64,000 nucleotides of DNA, taken from the NCBI GenBank assembly GCA_050258555.1, contig JBLMZA010000129.1, positions 1-64,000 of the forward strand. Direction: 5' to 3'. Position numbers and translations under genes: made by a program. The notes below the pieces were generated by a model. The model was not told where the DNA came from, did not search any database, and saw only the letters and a list, made by a program, of their open reading frames with translations. Each line of letters opens with the position of its first letter. The first letter of the stretch is position 1. Below, piece by piece: positions 16,316 through 26,128 of the stretch. The stretch is from CAISDA01 sp050258555 (GTDB taxonomy: Bacteria; Bacteroidota; Ignavibacteria; UBA10030; UBA8401).

Positions 16316-17353
16316 ATGAAAATAACGATCAAAGAAGTCGCCGAACGCGCCGGCGTGTCCATCGCCACGGTCTCGCGTGTGCTGAACAACTCGGGCTCCG
16401 TCACCGACAGAACACGCGAGACGATCATCCGTGCGGCGCGCGAGCTGCAATACGTGCCCAACATCACCGCGCGCAATCTGAGCCGCTCGAAGACCGACAC
16501 GATCGGCCTCCTGCTTCCCGACCTCCATGGCGAATTTTATTCCGAAGTCATCCGCGGCGTCGACCAGAAAGCCCAGCAGTCGCACCACCACCTGATCGTC
16601 TCCAGCTCGCACAACAACAAGCATGAAATCGAAGCGGCGCTCCGCCTCATGCGCGGACGAGTCGACGGACTCATCATCATGAGTCCGCAGATCGACGCGC
16701 ACACGCTGCAGGTGAATATCCCGCGTTCGCTTCCCGTGGTCCTTCTCAACTGCTTTGTCGAAGGCACGTCGTACGATTCGATCAACGTCGACAATTACAG
16801 CGGCGCCTACCAGATGGTGCGCCACCTGCTCGAGCACGGGCATCGGCGCATCGCCATCATCAAAGGCACCGAATCGAATTATGATGCGGATCAGCGGCTC
16901 TACGGCTACCGCAAGGCGATGATCGAATCGGGATTCGATGTACGGGACCTGGTCGAAGTCGTCGGCAACTTCACCGAGGAGGAAGGCTACGAGGCCGCCC
17001 GCACGATCATCGCCATGCAGCCGCGGCCCACGGCGATCTTCGCCTCGAACGATTCAATGGCCATCGGCGCCATCAGCGCGCTCAGGGAAGCGGGATTGAG
17101 CGTGCCGAAGGATGTGGCCGTGGCGGGATTCGATGACATACCGATTTCGAAATTCATCCGTCCTCCGCTCTCATCGGTCCATGTGCCGATTGCGGAGCTG
17201 GGCGAGTGCGCGATGGAGCGCCTGCTCCTGGCCATCGAGCACAAGAACGATTACCGCAAGCAGCATAAGGCCATTCCGGCCACGATCGTGATGCGCGAAT
17301 CCTGCGGCTCCCATGATACTGAAGAGGAACAGACAGCACGACCCACACCATAA
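16316..17353 (+). CDS. LacI-family transcriptional regulator
   Basis: A 345-residue sugar-responsive repressor. The N-terminal helix-turn-helix 'ITIKEVAERAGVSIATVSRV' is followed by 'LNNSGSVTDRTRETI' and the hinge 'ARNLSRSKTDTIGLLLPDLH'. The rest is a periplasmic-binding-protein-like sensor domain, with the conserved 'ASNDSMAIGAISALREAGL' and 'VPKDVAVAGFDDIPISKF'. The ATG at 16316 is chosen because it gives the standard LacI start. The next gene begins 31 bp after the stop, with no promoter in between, so the regulator is the first gene of the locus. The ligand is probably a glucose disaccharide or oligomer, inferred from the enzymes downstream. Confidence 0.93.
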   Translation: MKITIKEVAERAGVSIATVSRVLNNSGSVTDRTRETIIRAARELQYVPNITARNLSRSKTDTIGLLLPDLHGEFYSEVIRGVDQKAQQSHHHLIVSSSHNNKHEIEAALRLMRGRVDGLIIMSPQIDAHTLQVNIPRSLPVVLLNCFVEGTSYDSINVDNYSGAYQMVRHLLEHGHRRIAIIKGTESNYDADQRLYGYRKAMIESGFDVRDLVEVVGNFTEEEGYEAARTIIAMQPRPTAIFASNDSMAIGAISALREAGLSVPKDVAVAGFDDIPISKFIRPPLSSVHVPIAELGECAMERLLLAIEHKNDYRKQHKAIPATIVMRESCGSHDTEEEQTARPTP

Positions 17354-17384
17354 TCACAACACAACCAACAGGAGGAAGGAAACC

Positions 17385-20300
17385 ATGAAAAAATTGATGC
17401 TCTTTTTTATGGTACTGTGTGCCGTTTGCGCGACGGCACAGGCACAGACTTTTTCTGAGAACTTTTCGGGACTCTCCGCAGGGCAGAACCTGGCCGGACA
17501 GTCGTCGTGGACCAAGGGAGGCACGGGGCCGGAACTGACGGTGGCCAACACACAGCCCCTGACATACACAGGCTATGCCTCGGGCGGATCGGAATACGCG
17601 GTGATGCCCACGGGCACCGCGACGTCGGCCCGCGTCTATAAAACGTTCGCTGCTCCCAAGACGAACTTCGCCCACTCGACGCTCTATTATTCCGTGCTCA
17701 TCCGGCTCTCGGCCGTCTCGGCCTCATCGAACGGGTATTTCATGTCGTTCGGCAATTCGGGCACGGGCACGCAATACGGCGGCAAGCTCTTTGCGCGCTC
17801 AAGCGGTGCGGGATTCAATCTCGGCGTGTCCAAAACATCGAACACGGCGGCCTTCGGCTCCTCGGTGCTCGATCTGAATAAGACCTATCTCGTTGTCGTG
17901 CGCTACTCATTCAACAATCCCGGCTTCGGCGCCGACAGCTCGTCCGATGATGCGGTCTACCTCTGGGTCAATCCTTCCTCCGCAGGCGAACCCGACACGG
18001 CCGTGGCCGAATGCAAGGTGCCCGCAGGCACGGGCGGAACGGATTTCGACGGCTTCAGCCCGAACCCCACGCCGTATGATGTCGGCAATTTCGTCTGGCA
18101 TACGAGGAACGCCACGAACCCCGTGGGCGCCTTCGACGGCATCCGCGTCGGTTTCGGCACGACAAGCGCCGCGGCGTGGCAGGACCTGGCCGCCTTCGGC
18201 AGCACGTTCGACGATCCGGCTTCGCTGAGGGTGAAAAATGCCGACGGAGCGGTCACCGTGGACGGCAAACTGGACGAAGCCGACTGGGCCGGCGCGCCGA
18301 CACTCGTCTTCGGCAACGGCGCTTCGGTGAAAAAGCAGAACGGCGAATACACCGCCACATCCGGCACGGATGTCAAAGCCTCGTTTACCTCCTACGGCGT
18401 GACCTATCACAAGCCGAATACGGACAGCTCTCTGGCGCGCGTGAAATTTCTGCGCAAGGGCACCGATCTCTATATCGGCATCCAATCGAACGACAAGTCG
18501 ATCTGCCGCTTCGACTGGGAAGGCGACGGCATGTTTTTGAAAGTGAAAAATGCGGCAGGCGAGGATAAGGAATACAAGCTCTACTATCAGAATATCGACA
18601 CCACGGCGTCGACGATGCGCCTGGAAGAGGCCGTTCTCAATTCAAGCGCGGGCAAAGGCGTCCTTGCCGCGGGCTCGACCGCGAACGACACGACCAATGT
18701 CGACAACGGCTATACGGCCGAATTCCGCCTGAAGCTCGCCTCGCTCGGATTCGACGCCAATGTGCAGTCGCTCCAGGTGGCCATGTCCATTTTCGATCCG
18801 GACGGCTTCCAGTATAATGCAACACTTCCCTGGCCCTATGGCATGACGCCCTGGGATTCGGCCAGAGGCAGCTATTACAAATCCTGGTGGGGCTCGGAGT
18901 GGGGCGGCACATACCGCACGCTCACATTCACGAAGGAAATCGCGAAGTTCGACGATCCCGCAACGATCAAGGCGAAGAACGCCGACGGTGCGGTGACCGT
19001 GGACGGCAAATTGGATGAAGCCGATTGGGCCACGGCCCCGACGCTCATCTTCGGCAACGGAGCGCAGATGAAAAAGACGGGCTCCGAGCAGACGGTGACG
19101 GGCGAAGTCGATGTGAAATCGAACTTCGATGTGAACGGCGTGAAGTATTCCGTTCCCAACCGCGACAGTTCGGTGACGCGCGTGAAATTTCTGCGCAAGG
19201 GCACGGACCTCTATATCGGCTTCACATCGAACGACAAGTCGATCTGCAAATTCGACTGGGAAGGCGACGGACTCTTTCTGATCGTGAAGAATTCCGCGGG
19301 CGTCGCCAAGCAGTACAAGCTCTACTATCAGAATCCGAACGATACGATCCGCTATGAGGAAGATGTGCTCAATTCGGGAAGCGGCGCGGGCTACCTCTTT
19401 GCCGGATCGAAAGTCAACGACACCACCGGAGTCGATAATGGCTATTCGGCGGAACTGCGCGTGAAGCTCGCCTCGCTCGGTTATGACGCGAAAATTTCGT
19501 CGCTGCCGGTCTCGATGGCGATCTTCGATCCCGATGGATTCCAGCATCCGATGGCTCCGTGGGATTCGGCCAGGGGAAGCTTCTACAAGTCATGGTGGGG
19601 CAGTGAATGGGGCAGCGCCTTCAAGTCCATCACGTTCGATCCGGAAGTGACAAAGTTCGACGATCCGCAGTCGCTCACGGTGAAGAATGCCGGTGCAGCG
19701 GTCACCGTGGACGGCAAACTCGACGAGGCGGATTGGGCCGGCGCGCCGACGCTGGTGTTCGGCAACGGCGCGTTCATGAAGAAACAGTCGGGCGAATACA
19801 CCGTCACCTCCGGTTTGGATGTGAAGGCGTCCTTCGACTCCTACGGCGTGACCTATCACAAGCCGAATACGGACAGCTCGGTGACACGCGTGAAATTTTT
19901 GCGCAAGGGCACCGACCTCTTTATCGGACTCTCATCGAACGACAAGTCGATCTGCCGCTTCGACTGGGAAGGCGACGGCATGTTTTTGAAGATAAAGAAT
20001 GCTGCAGGCGAAGACAAGGAATACAAGCTCTACTATCAGAATATCGACACCACGGCATCGACGATGCGCCTGGAAGAAGCCGTTCTCAATTCGAGTTCAG
20101 GCAAGGGCGTGCTGGCAACAGGCTCGACGGTCAATGATACGACCAATGTCGACAACGGCTATACAGCCGAATTCCGCCTGAAGCTTCCTTCGCTCGGATT
20201 CGACGCCAAGACGACATCGCTCCAGGTGGCCATGTCGATCTTCGATCCGGACGGCTTCCAGTTCAATCCCGCCCTTCCCTGGCCCTTCGGCATGATGCCG

Positions 20301-21395
20301 TTTGATTCGGCCAGAGGCAGCTATTACAAATCCTGGTGGGGCAGTGAGTGGGGAGGCACATACCGCACGCTGAAGCTCACGCCGGAATATGACAATCCCG
20401 ATACGATGACGACCGTCGTGGCATCGGCAGTGACCGTGGACGGCAAGCTCACAGAACCCGAATGGGCGTCGGCTCCGGCCTTGGTCTTCGGTCCGTCGAA
20501 TGCGGTGAAGAGCGCAACCGAAAAAACCGTGACCGACGGCATCGACGTCAAGGCGCTCTTCGATGTCAACGGCGTGAAGTATTCCGTGCCGTATAAGGAC
20601 ACGAGCTATGCGCGCGTGAAGTTTTTGCAGAAGGGCATGAACCTCTATATCGGCATCCAGTCGAACGACAAGTCGATCTGCAAATTCGACTGGGAAGGCG
20701 ACGGTCTCTTCCTGCAGATCAAGAATGCGGCCGGCGTCACGAAGGAATACAAGCTCTACTATCAGAACCTGAACGACACGATCCGCTATGAAGAAAGCGT
20801 GCTCAATTCGGGAAGCGGCGCGGGCGCGCTCGGCACAGGCTCGAAGGTGAACGACACGACGGGCGTCGATAACGGCTATACGGCGGAGCTTCAGGTGAAG
20901 CTTGCCGCGCTCGGATTCGATGCGACGGTGAAGAATCTTCAGGTCTCGATGGCCGTCTTCGATCCCGACGGATTCCAGCATCCGATGGCGCCGTGGGATT
21001 CTGCCAGAGGCAGCTATTATAAATCCTGGTGGGGCTCGGAGTGGGGCAGCGCGTTCAAGACCATCAAATTGCAGACGATCACCGGCGTCGATGCGGAAAA
21101 TTCCGCCGTGCCCACGGTCTACTCGCTCTCGCAGAACTATCCGAATCCCTTCAACCCGTCGACAACCGTGAAATTCAGCGTTCCGCAACCGAGCGTCGTG
21201 AAGATCACGGTCTACGACTTGATCGGCCGGGAAGTCGCCACGATCGCCAACGGCACATATGCGCCGGGCTACTATGCGGTGGCCTTCAACGCCGAGCGTC
21301 TCTCGAGCGGCATGTATGTCTACCGCATGACATCGACGTCGGTTGCAGGATCGAAGACGTTCAGTGAGACGAAGAAACTCATGCTGCTGAAGTAA
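17385..21395 (+). CDS. Secreted protein with four CBM9-like repeats and T9SS tail
   Basis: A 1336-residue exported protein starting at 17385 after a strong GGAGGAAGG ribosome site. Its parts are a signal peptide (1-21), a LamG-like beta-sandwich (about 22-270), and four tandem domains starting near residues 276, 523, 759 and 1003. Each domain begins 'AVTVDGKL(D/T)E(A/P)(D/E)WA' and ends 'YKSWWGSEWG'. These resemble the CBM9/DOMON-like carbohydrate- or cytochrome-type binding fold. A sorting domain follows ('SQNYPNPFNPSTTVKFSV', ending 'KKLMLLK'). No catalytic motif is apparent. As first structural gene of the locus it probably binds the target glycan at the cell surface. Repeats 1 and 3, and 2 and 4, are closest to each other. 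Confidence 0.82.
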   Translation: MKKLMLFFMVLCAVCATAQAQTFSENFSGLSAGQNLAGQSSWTKGGTGPELTVANTQPLTYTGYASGGSEYAVMPTGTATSARVYKTFAAPKTNFAHSTLYYSVLIRLSAVSASSNGYFMSFGNSGTGTQYGGKLFARSSGAGFNLGVSKTSNTAAFGSSVLDLNKTYLVVVRYSFNNPGFGADSSSDDAVYLWVNPSSAGEPDTAVAECKVPAGTGGTDFDGFSPNPTPYDVGNFVWHTRNATNPVGAFDGIRVGFGTTSAAAWQDLAAFGSTFDDPASLRVKNADGAVTVDGKLDEADWAGAPTLVFGNGASVKKQNGEYTATSGTDVKASFTSYGVTYHKPNTDSSLARVKFLRKGTDLYIGIQSNDKSICRFDWEGDGMFLKVKNAAGEDKEYKLYYQNIDTTASTMRLEEAVLNSSAGKGVLAAGSTANDTTNVDNGYTAEFRLKLASLGFDANVQSLQVAMSIFDPDGFQYNATLPWPYGMTPWDSARGSYYKSWWGSEWGGTYRTLTFTKEIAKFDDPATIKAKNADGAVTVDGKLDEADWATAPTLIFGNGAQMKKTGSEQTVTGEVDVKSNFDVNGVKYSVPNRDSSVTRVKFLRKGTDLYIGFTSNDKSICKFDWEGDGLFLIVKNSAGVAKQYKLYYQNPNDTIRYEEDVLNSGSGAGYLFAGSKVNDTTGVDNGYSAELRVKLASLGYDAKISSLPVSMAIFDPDGFQHPMAPWDSARGSFYKSWWGSEWGSAFKSITFDPEVTKFDDPQSLTVKNAGAAVTVDGKLDEADWAGAPTLVFGNGAFMKKQSGEYTVTSGLDVKASFDSYGVTYHKPNTDSSVTRVKFLRKGTDLFIGLSSNDKSICRFDWEGDGMFLKIKNAAGEDKEYKLYYQNIDTTASTMRLEEAVLNSSSGKGVLATGSTVNDTTNVDNGYTAEFRLKLPSLGFDAKTTSLQVAMSIFDPDGFQFNPALPWPFGMMPFDSARGSYYKSWWGSEWGGTYRTLKLTPEYDNPDTMTTVVASAVTVDGKLTEPEWASAPALVFGPSNAVKSATEKTVTDGIDVKALFDVNGVKYSVPYKDTSYARVKFLQKGMNLYIGIQSNDKSICKFDWEGDGLFLQIKNAAGVTKEYKLYYQNLNDTIRYEESVLNSGSGAGALGTGSKVNDTTGVDNGYTAELQVKLAALGFDATVKNLQVSMAVFDPDGFQHPMAPWDSARGSYYKSWWGSEWGSAFKTIKLQTITGVDAENSAVPTVYSLSQNYPNPFNPSTTVKFSVPQPSVVKITVYDLIGREVATIANGTYAPGYYAVAFNAERLSSGMYVYRMTSTSVAGSKTFSETKKLMLLK
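18210..21075 (+). repeat. Four-copy intragenic tandem repeat in an A-B-A-B arrangement
   Basis: Units start at 18210, 18951, 19659 and 20391 (about 741, 708, 732 and 685 bp). Units 1 and 3 share features that 2 and 4 lack: 'YGVTYHKPNTDSS', 'TTASTMRLEEAVLNSS', and a Leu/Pro/Trp-rich insert before the last motif. Units 2 and 4 share 'NGVKYSVP', 'NDTIRYEE' and 'GFQHPMAPWDSARGS'. The nucleotide sequence is also conserved between the copies, for example around CGACAAGTCGATCTGC in all four. This points to duplication of a two-domain unit of about 1.45 kb. Confidence 0.85.
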
Positions 21396-21421
21396 GCAAT
21401 CCATCGTTTATGCACACACAG

Positions 21422-21467
21422 GAGCCGGCGCCGATTCCTTCGCTGAGAAAGAAAATGGCGCCGGCTC
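21422..21467 (+). other. Intercistronic stem-loop
   Basis: GAGCCGGCGCC (21422-21432) is perfectly complementary to GGCGCCGGCTC (21457-21467), with a 24-base loop. It lies in the 97-bp gap between the two CBM9-like genes. There is no U-run after it, so transcription may continue. It could protect the upstream message from 3' decay and so raise the level of the first structural gene. Confidence 0.5.
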
Positions 21468-21492
21468 GCTTATCATCACACAAAGAGGCATT

Positions 21493-23400
21493 ATGAACCA
21501 TGTGCGACAACTTTTGATTGTGCTTGCGCTCCTGATCGCCGGACTCGGGGCTGTGACACAGGCCCAACCCCAGAGGACCGACGCGATCTGGGCGCGCACG
21601 GCGCCTGCGGGTTCGCTCACCGTCGACGGACGGATGAACGAAGCGGCATGGGCGTCGGCCGAGTCGATCTATGTGGAATACGGCAAGATCGCCGGCATTC
21701 CCGGAAGCGGCTACACGGCAGAGACCGGCATCCCGAAGGATCCGGTGCGCGCCGTCGTGAAATTTCTCGTCTCCGGCAATCAGCTCTATCTCGGCATCAC
21801 CGTGCAGGACAGTTCGATCGGCGGCGCGAATCTTTCACCCGATAATTTCGGCGCGGCCGATGCGATCATCTTCAATGTCCGCGACAAATCCAATCCTTCG
21901 GCGCGCCCATCGCCGCCCACTGAATTTTTGTGGGGTTGGATCAAGGCCGACTGGATGAATACCGAAACGAACGTTTCGGCCGTCGGCGCCGGCCCCTCGA
22001 CGGGCCCCAAGAACCGCTACACGAAGAACCGGTTCGAGACGGCGACGACCGTCAAGGGCGTCACCAACGACGACTCGAAGCCCGATACGAGCTACACGGT
22101 GGAGATGCGGATCAACCTCGATTCGCTCGGCTACAAAACCAACAATGCTTCGGGCGATATCGTGATGTTCAATATGGCCATCCGCGATATCGACTGGTAC
22201 TGGCCCATCCAGGACTGGCTCACATTCAGCCGCGTCTGGATCCAGGGACCGTGGGCGAACGTCTCGGAGCGCGATCACCTGCGCATTTATGCGCGGCCCG
22301 ATGTCACCACAAGCTCGGGCGCCGCGCCGAAGATTCTTCCCGATGTCATCATTCCTAACGGAAAGAATTTCGCAACGCCCGCGATCGACGGCAGGCTCAC
22401 GGAACCCGTGTGGAAGGCGATCAAGGGATTCGATATCCGCTGGAACGATTCGACGCTGCGCGACACGTATCCCGGCACGGGTCCCTTCCGAAGCGGACAG
22501 TATCAGCCCGAGATTAACGGCGGCAAGGCCAATGTGATCGATCCGGCCAATGCGACCGTGAAATGGTTCTTCAACGCCGACACGCTGTATATCGGCATCG
22601 ATGTGCGCGACAAGGTCGTGCAGTACTCGAGCCTTTATGACCGCTGGGATGGCGCCATTGTCACGATGGTCGACCGCGGCAAGACAAACGATCTGGATCA
22701 CGATCTCATGTCGCGCAAGCTCACCGTGCAGGTCGATTCGGCGAAGGCGAATCCGACGCGCTTGCAGGATTATCTTCCCTTCCTGCGCGATTCCTTGAAC
22801 GGCGCGCGCGCCGTGCTCTCGCTCAATTCCGGCACCGTGGTCGATACGACGGGCGTGAAGGCCGACTCCGGCTATCAGATCGAAATGGCGATCGCATTGA
22901 CGAAGATGGGATACCCGGCGGGGCGCGGAGACGGCATCGTCTTTCTCGGCGTCGACATCCTGGACGGCGACTCGTTCATTCCGGCCACGAACAGCTACGG
23001 CACGCGCACCTGGTGGTTCCGCGAGCACGACGGCTCTGACGGACCGGCCTTCTGCTACATGGATCCGTCATCTGTCGTGACGGCGGTCGGGCGCGAAGAA
23101 ACGTCTGCGATTCCCTCGGAGTTTGCCGTCATCGGAACCTATCCCAATCCGTTCAACCCTGCCACATCGATCCGGTATATGATGCCGCAGGCGGGAGAGG
23201 TGACGCTGGAAGTCTATGACATGCTCGGCCGCCGCGTCGCGCAGCGTGCCCTGGGGCTGCAGAGCGCCGGAGAGCACACGGCGCGCTTCGACGCGTCGCA
23301 TCTGAGCTCGGGCGTGTATCTCTACAGGCTGCAGCTTGCAGGCGCTTCGACGGGCCGCATCGCTTCCACGTCCTACCGGAAGATGATGCTTGTGAAGTGA
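21493..23400 (+). CDS. Secreted protein with two CBM9-like domains and T9SS tail
   Basis: A 635-residue exported protein with a signal peptide ('LIVLALLIAGLGAVTQAQ'). Two CBM9/DOMON-like sugar-binding domains follow: residues about 30-265 ('LTVDGRMNEAAWASAESIYV') and about 285-520 ('PAIDGRLTEPVWKAIKGFDI'). The sorting domain is 'GTYPNPFNPATSIRYMMPQA', ending 'YRKMMLVK'. Both domains have 'YLGI' or 'YIGI' strands and a late 'DSGY/DTSY' segment, as in family 9 modules. It probably works with the previous gene's product in glycan capture outside the outer membrane. No catalytic residues are recognisable. Ligand specificity is not predictable from sequence. Confidence 0.8.
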   Translation: MNHVRQLLIVLALLIAGLGAVTQAQPQRTDAIWARTAPAGSLTVDGRMNEAAWASAESIYVEYGKIAGIPGSGYTAETGIPKDPVRAVVKFLVSGNQLYLGITVQDSSIGGANLSPDNFGAADAIIFNVRDKSNPSARPSPPTEFLWGWIKADWMNTETNVSAVGAGPSTGPKNRYTKNRFETATTVKGVTNDDSKPDTSYTVEMRINLDSLGYKTNNASGDIVMFNMAIRDIDWYWPIQDWLTFSRVWIQGPWANVSERDHLRIYARPDVTTSSGAAPKILPDVIIPNGKNFATPAIDGRLTEPVWKAIKGFDIRWNDSTLRDTYPGTGPFRSGQYQPEINGGKANVIDPANATVKWFFNADTLYIGIDVRDKVVQYSSLYDRWDGAIVTMVDRGKTNDLDHDLMSRKLTVQVDSAKANPTRLQDYLPFLRDSLNGARAVLSLNSGTVVDTTGVKADSGYQIEMAIALTKMGYPAGRGDGIVFLGVDILDGDSFIPATNSYGTRTWWFREHDGSDGPAFCYMDPSSVVTAVGREETSAIPSEFAVIGTYPNPFNPATSIRYMMPQAGEVTLEVYDMLGRRVAQRALGLQSAGEHTARFDASHLSSGVYLYRLQLAGASTGRIASTSYRKMMLVK

Positions 23401-23440
23401 TTGACTGATCACACAATTTCTATTTCCCAGACGCATTGCC

Positions 23441-26128
23441 ATGAACCGTCCTTCCTTGTTCCAGTGCACGCCGCGCGCGCTTCTGCGCGCGGCGCTGCTT
23501 GCTGCCGTGAGCCTCACAGCGCTCACGCGCGTCTCTGCCGATACGCGCGGCAAACTCACCGGCGTGATCACCGACCAGACAAATACGCCCATCCCCGGCG
23601 TCACGGTCGTGCTTGCCGGCACAACCATGGGCACGGCCACCGATCCCTCGGGCTATTACGTGATCATCAACGTTCCGCCGGCGGCCTACGAGGTGCGCAT
23701 CTCGAGCGTGGGCTACCAGCCGAAGGTCGTGCGCAATGTGCGCATCTCGGCCGGAGAGACCACCACGCTCGATGAAAAGCTTTCGGAAGAAGTGGTGCAG
23801 GGAAAGGAAGTCGTCGTCGTGGCCGAGCGCCCGCTGGTCGATACGCGCCAGACAAGCGCCGTCTCGATTCTGAACAACGAACAGATCGCCGTGCTTCCGG
23901 TGCAGAATCTGCAGGATATCGTCAATATCCAGGCCGGCGTGGTCGACGGCCATTTCAGAGGCGGACGGCTCGGCGAAGTGCAGTATCAGGTCGACGGCGT
24001 TTCGGTCAATAATCCCCTGACCAACCAGTCGACCGTACAGCTCGACCGCTCGGTGCTGCAGGAAGTGCAGGTCATCAGCGGCACATTCGATGCCGAATAC
24101 GGACAGGCCATGAGCGGCGTGGTGAACGCCGTGCTCAGAAGCGGACGCTCCGATGCGTATGAGTGGAGCGCCGAAACGTATTTCGGCGACAATGTCTCCT
24201 TCGGCACCAATCCGCGCTTCCCGCATCTGGAAAACTTCGATCCGCTTGCCTATCAGAGCTATCAGGCGACCGTGAGCGGACCCGTACCGATGGTGCCCAA
24301 GACGACATTCCTTTTGAGCGGCCGCCGCTATAAAAGCGACGGCTACCTCTTCGGCACGCGGCTTTTCATGCCGACCGACACATCGGATTTCAACAACCGG
24401 ATTCTGCATCCGACCGGCGACGGGAAACTTGTGCCGCTTCAGACACAGGACGAGTATTCGGGGCAGGTCAAGATCACGAACTCCTCGATCCAGGATATAC
24501 AGCTGTCCTATCAGGCCATTTTCAATTATTCGGAAAACAAGCCGTACCGGTTCGACTTCCGTTTCAATCCCGAAGGCGTCAAGACGCCGAAAAATTTCTC
24601 GCTTGTGCACGGCCTGGATCTGACGCACATGCTCACGGAAAAAACATTCTACACGCTCAACCTCCGCCAGAACCATGTCGATTACCGCGACTACAAATAC
24701 GCGAACATCAACGATCCGCGCTACTACCTGGCCGGAAGTCCGAAGGGCGATCCGAATTATGAAAACGGCGCGCTCATACAGGGCGTGGATCTGGACCGCT
24801 ACACCGAAAAAACCGACGTCTATATCGGCAAGGCGTCCCTCACAAGCCAGGTCACATCGATCCATCTGGTAAAAGTCGGCCTCGAGCTGCAATTGTCCGA
24901 CATCACATACGGAAAGCCCGGCGTGATCATTCCGACGACCGTGGGCGGCGTGACGATGCTCATGCCGCATGTCGATGATCCGAACTATCCGGGACCGAAG
25001 CGCTACAAGCCCGTGTCGTTTGCCGCCTACGCCCAGGACCGCGTCGAGTGGAAGGATGTGATGGTGCGCGGCGGGCTCCGCTTCGAATATTTCGACGCCA
25101 ATACGACCGTGCCCGGCAATCTTCAGAATCCGGCCAACGCCATCACCGGGCAGCCGACGGCGCCCGCGAAGCATACGAGCGTGAAGGCCGTGCTTGCGCC
25201 GAGACTCGGCGTGTCGTATCCGATCATCACCAACGGTTCGCTCTATTTTTCGTACGGACATTTTTATCAGCTTCCGGCCATCAGCCAGTTCTTCTCGAAC
25301 TCCGATTATTCGCTCCTGAAGGATCTGCAGTCGGGCGGACTGAATTTCGGCGTGATGGGCAATCCCGACCTCAAGCCCGAGTTCACGACGCAGTATGAGT
25401 TCGGCATGAAGGCGCAGATGAGCGAGATGTTCGGCCTGGACGCCAGCCTGTTCTATAAGGATATCCGCGACCTGCTGGGCGTCGAGTTCATCGAGACATA
25501 CAACACGGCGCAGTACACGCGCCTGACGAATGTCGACTTCGGCGGCGTCTCGGGCTTCACGCTCGCGCTCGAGTTCCGCTCTGGTCCCATGCTCTCGGCC
25601 ACGCTCGACTACACGTATCAGAATGCGGAGGGCAATTCAAGCGATCCGTCCGAAACCGCCGTGCGCGCCTCGGCCGGACAGGATGCGCGGCCGCGCGTGA
25701 CGCCCTTCGCGTGGGATCAGCGCCACACGATCAATGCCTCTCTGACCATACAGGAGGCGAATAATTTTTCCGTCACATCGATCGTCAAGTACGGATCGGG
25801 CCAGCCCTATACGCCCGCGATCGGCTCGGGCTTCGGCGCCGAGCTCGAAAACAATTCGGGCGTCAAGCCCGCCGGCGTCACGGCGGATATGCGCGGCGAG
25901 AAGCTCTTCGACATCGGAGGCGGTGTGCAATTGAGCGTCTTTGCGCGCATCTACAATCTGTTCAACACCTCGTTCTTCAACGGATTCGTCTTTGCCACCA
26001 CGGGCTCGCCCGATTATTCGCTCACGGCTTCGAGCGACCGCGCGACGCTCCAGGATCCGGGACGCTTCTATGCGCCCCGGCGCATCGAACTGGGATTATC
26101 CATCAAGGGATCGACACTCGTACCATGA
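23441..26128 (+). CDS. TonB-dependent outer-membrane receptor with carboxypeptidase-regulatory-like N-domain
   Basis: An 895-residue outer-membrane protein. After the signal peptide (to about residue 34) comes a CarboxypepD_reg-like domain ('GVITDQTNTPIPGVTVVLAG', then 'TDPSGYYVIINVPPAAYEVR'). The plug domain has 'VQYQVDGVSVNNPLTNQS' and 'TFDAEYGQAMSGVVNAVLRS'. A long beta-barrel fills the rest. This domain order is shared by SusC/OAR-type importers. It is expected to move oligosaccharide into the periplasm using TonB. Its stop overlaps the next gene's ATG (ATGA). No susD homologue follows. Confidence 0.92.
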   Translation: MNRPSLFQCTPRALLRAALLAAVSLTALTRVSADTRGKLTGVITDQTNTPIPGVTVVLAGTTMGTATDPSGYYVIINVPPAAYEVRISSVGYQPKVVRNVRISAGETTTLDEKLSEEVVQGKEVVVVAERPLVDTRQTSAVSILNNEQIAVLPVQNLQDIVNIQAGVVDGHFRGGRLGEVQYQVDGVSVNNPLTNQSTVQLDRSVLQEVQVISGTFDAEYGQAMSGVVNAVLRSGRSDAYEWSAETYFGDNVSFGTNPRFPHLENFDPLAYQSYQATVSGPVPMVPKTTFLLSGRRYKSDGYLFGTRLFMPTDTSDFNNRILHPTGDGKLVPLQTQDEYSGQVKITNSSIQDIQLSYQAIFNYSENKPYRFDFRFNPEGVKTPKNFSLVHGLDLTHMLTEKTFYTLNLRQNHVDYRDYKYANINDPRYYLAGSPKGDPNYENGALIQGVDLDRYTEKTDVYIGKASLTSQVTSIHLVKVGLELQLSDITYGKPGVIIPTTVGGVTMLMPHVDDPNYPGPKRYKPVSFAAYAQDRVEWKDVMVRGGLRFEYFDANTTVPGNLQNPANAITGQPTAPAKHTSVKAVLAPRLGVSYPIITNGSLYFSYGHFYQLPAISQFFSNSDYSLLKDLQSGGLNFGVMGNPDLKPEFTTQYEFGMKAQMSEMFGLDASLFYKDIRDLLGVEFIETYNTAQYTRLTNVDFGGVSGFTLALEFRSGPMLSATLDYTYQNAEGNSSDPSETAVRASAGQDARPRVTPFAWDQRHTINASLTIQEANNFSVTSIVKYGSGQPYTPAIGSGFGAELENNSGVKPAGVTADMRGEKLFDIGGGVQLSVFARIYNLFNTSFFNGFVFATTGSPDYSLTASSDRATLQDPGRFYAPRRIELGLSIKGSTLVP

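Noticed and set aside
15893..16843. Minus-strand open frame across the control region and lacI
   Set aside because: It runs antisense to a canonical LacI protein and across promoters; no family pattern is visible.
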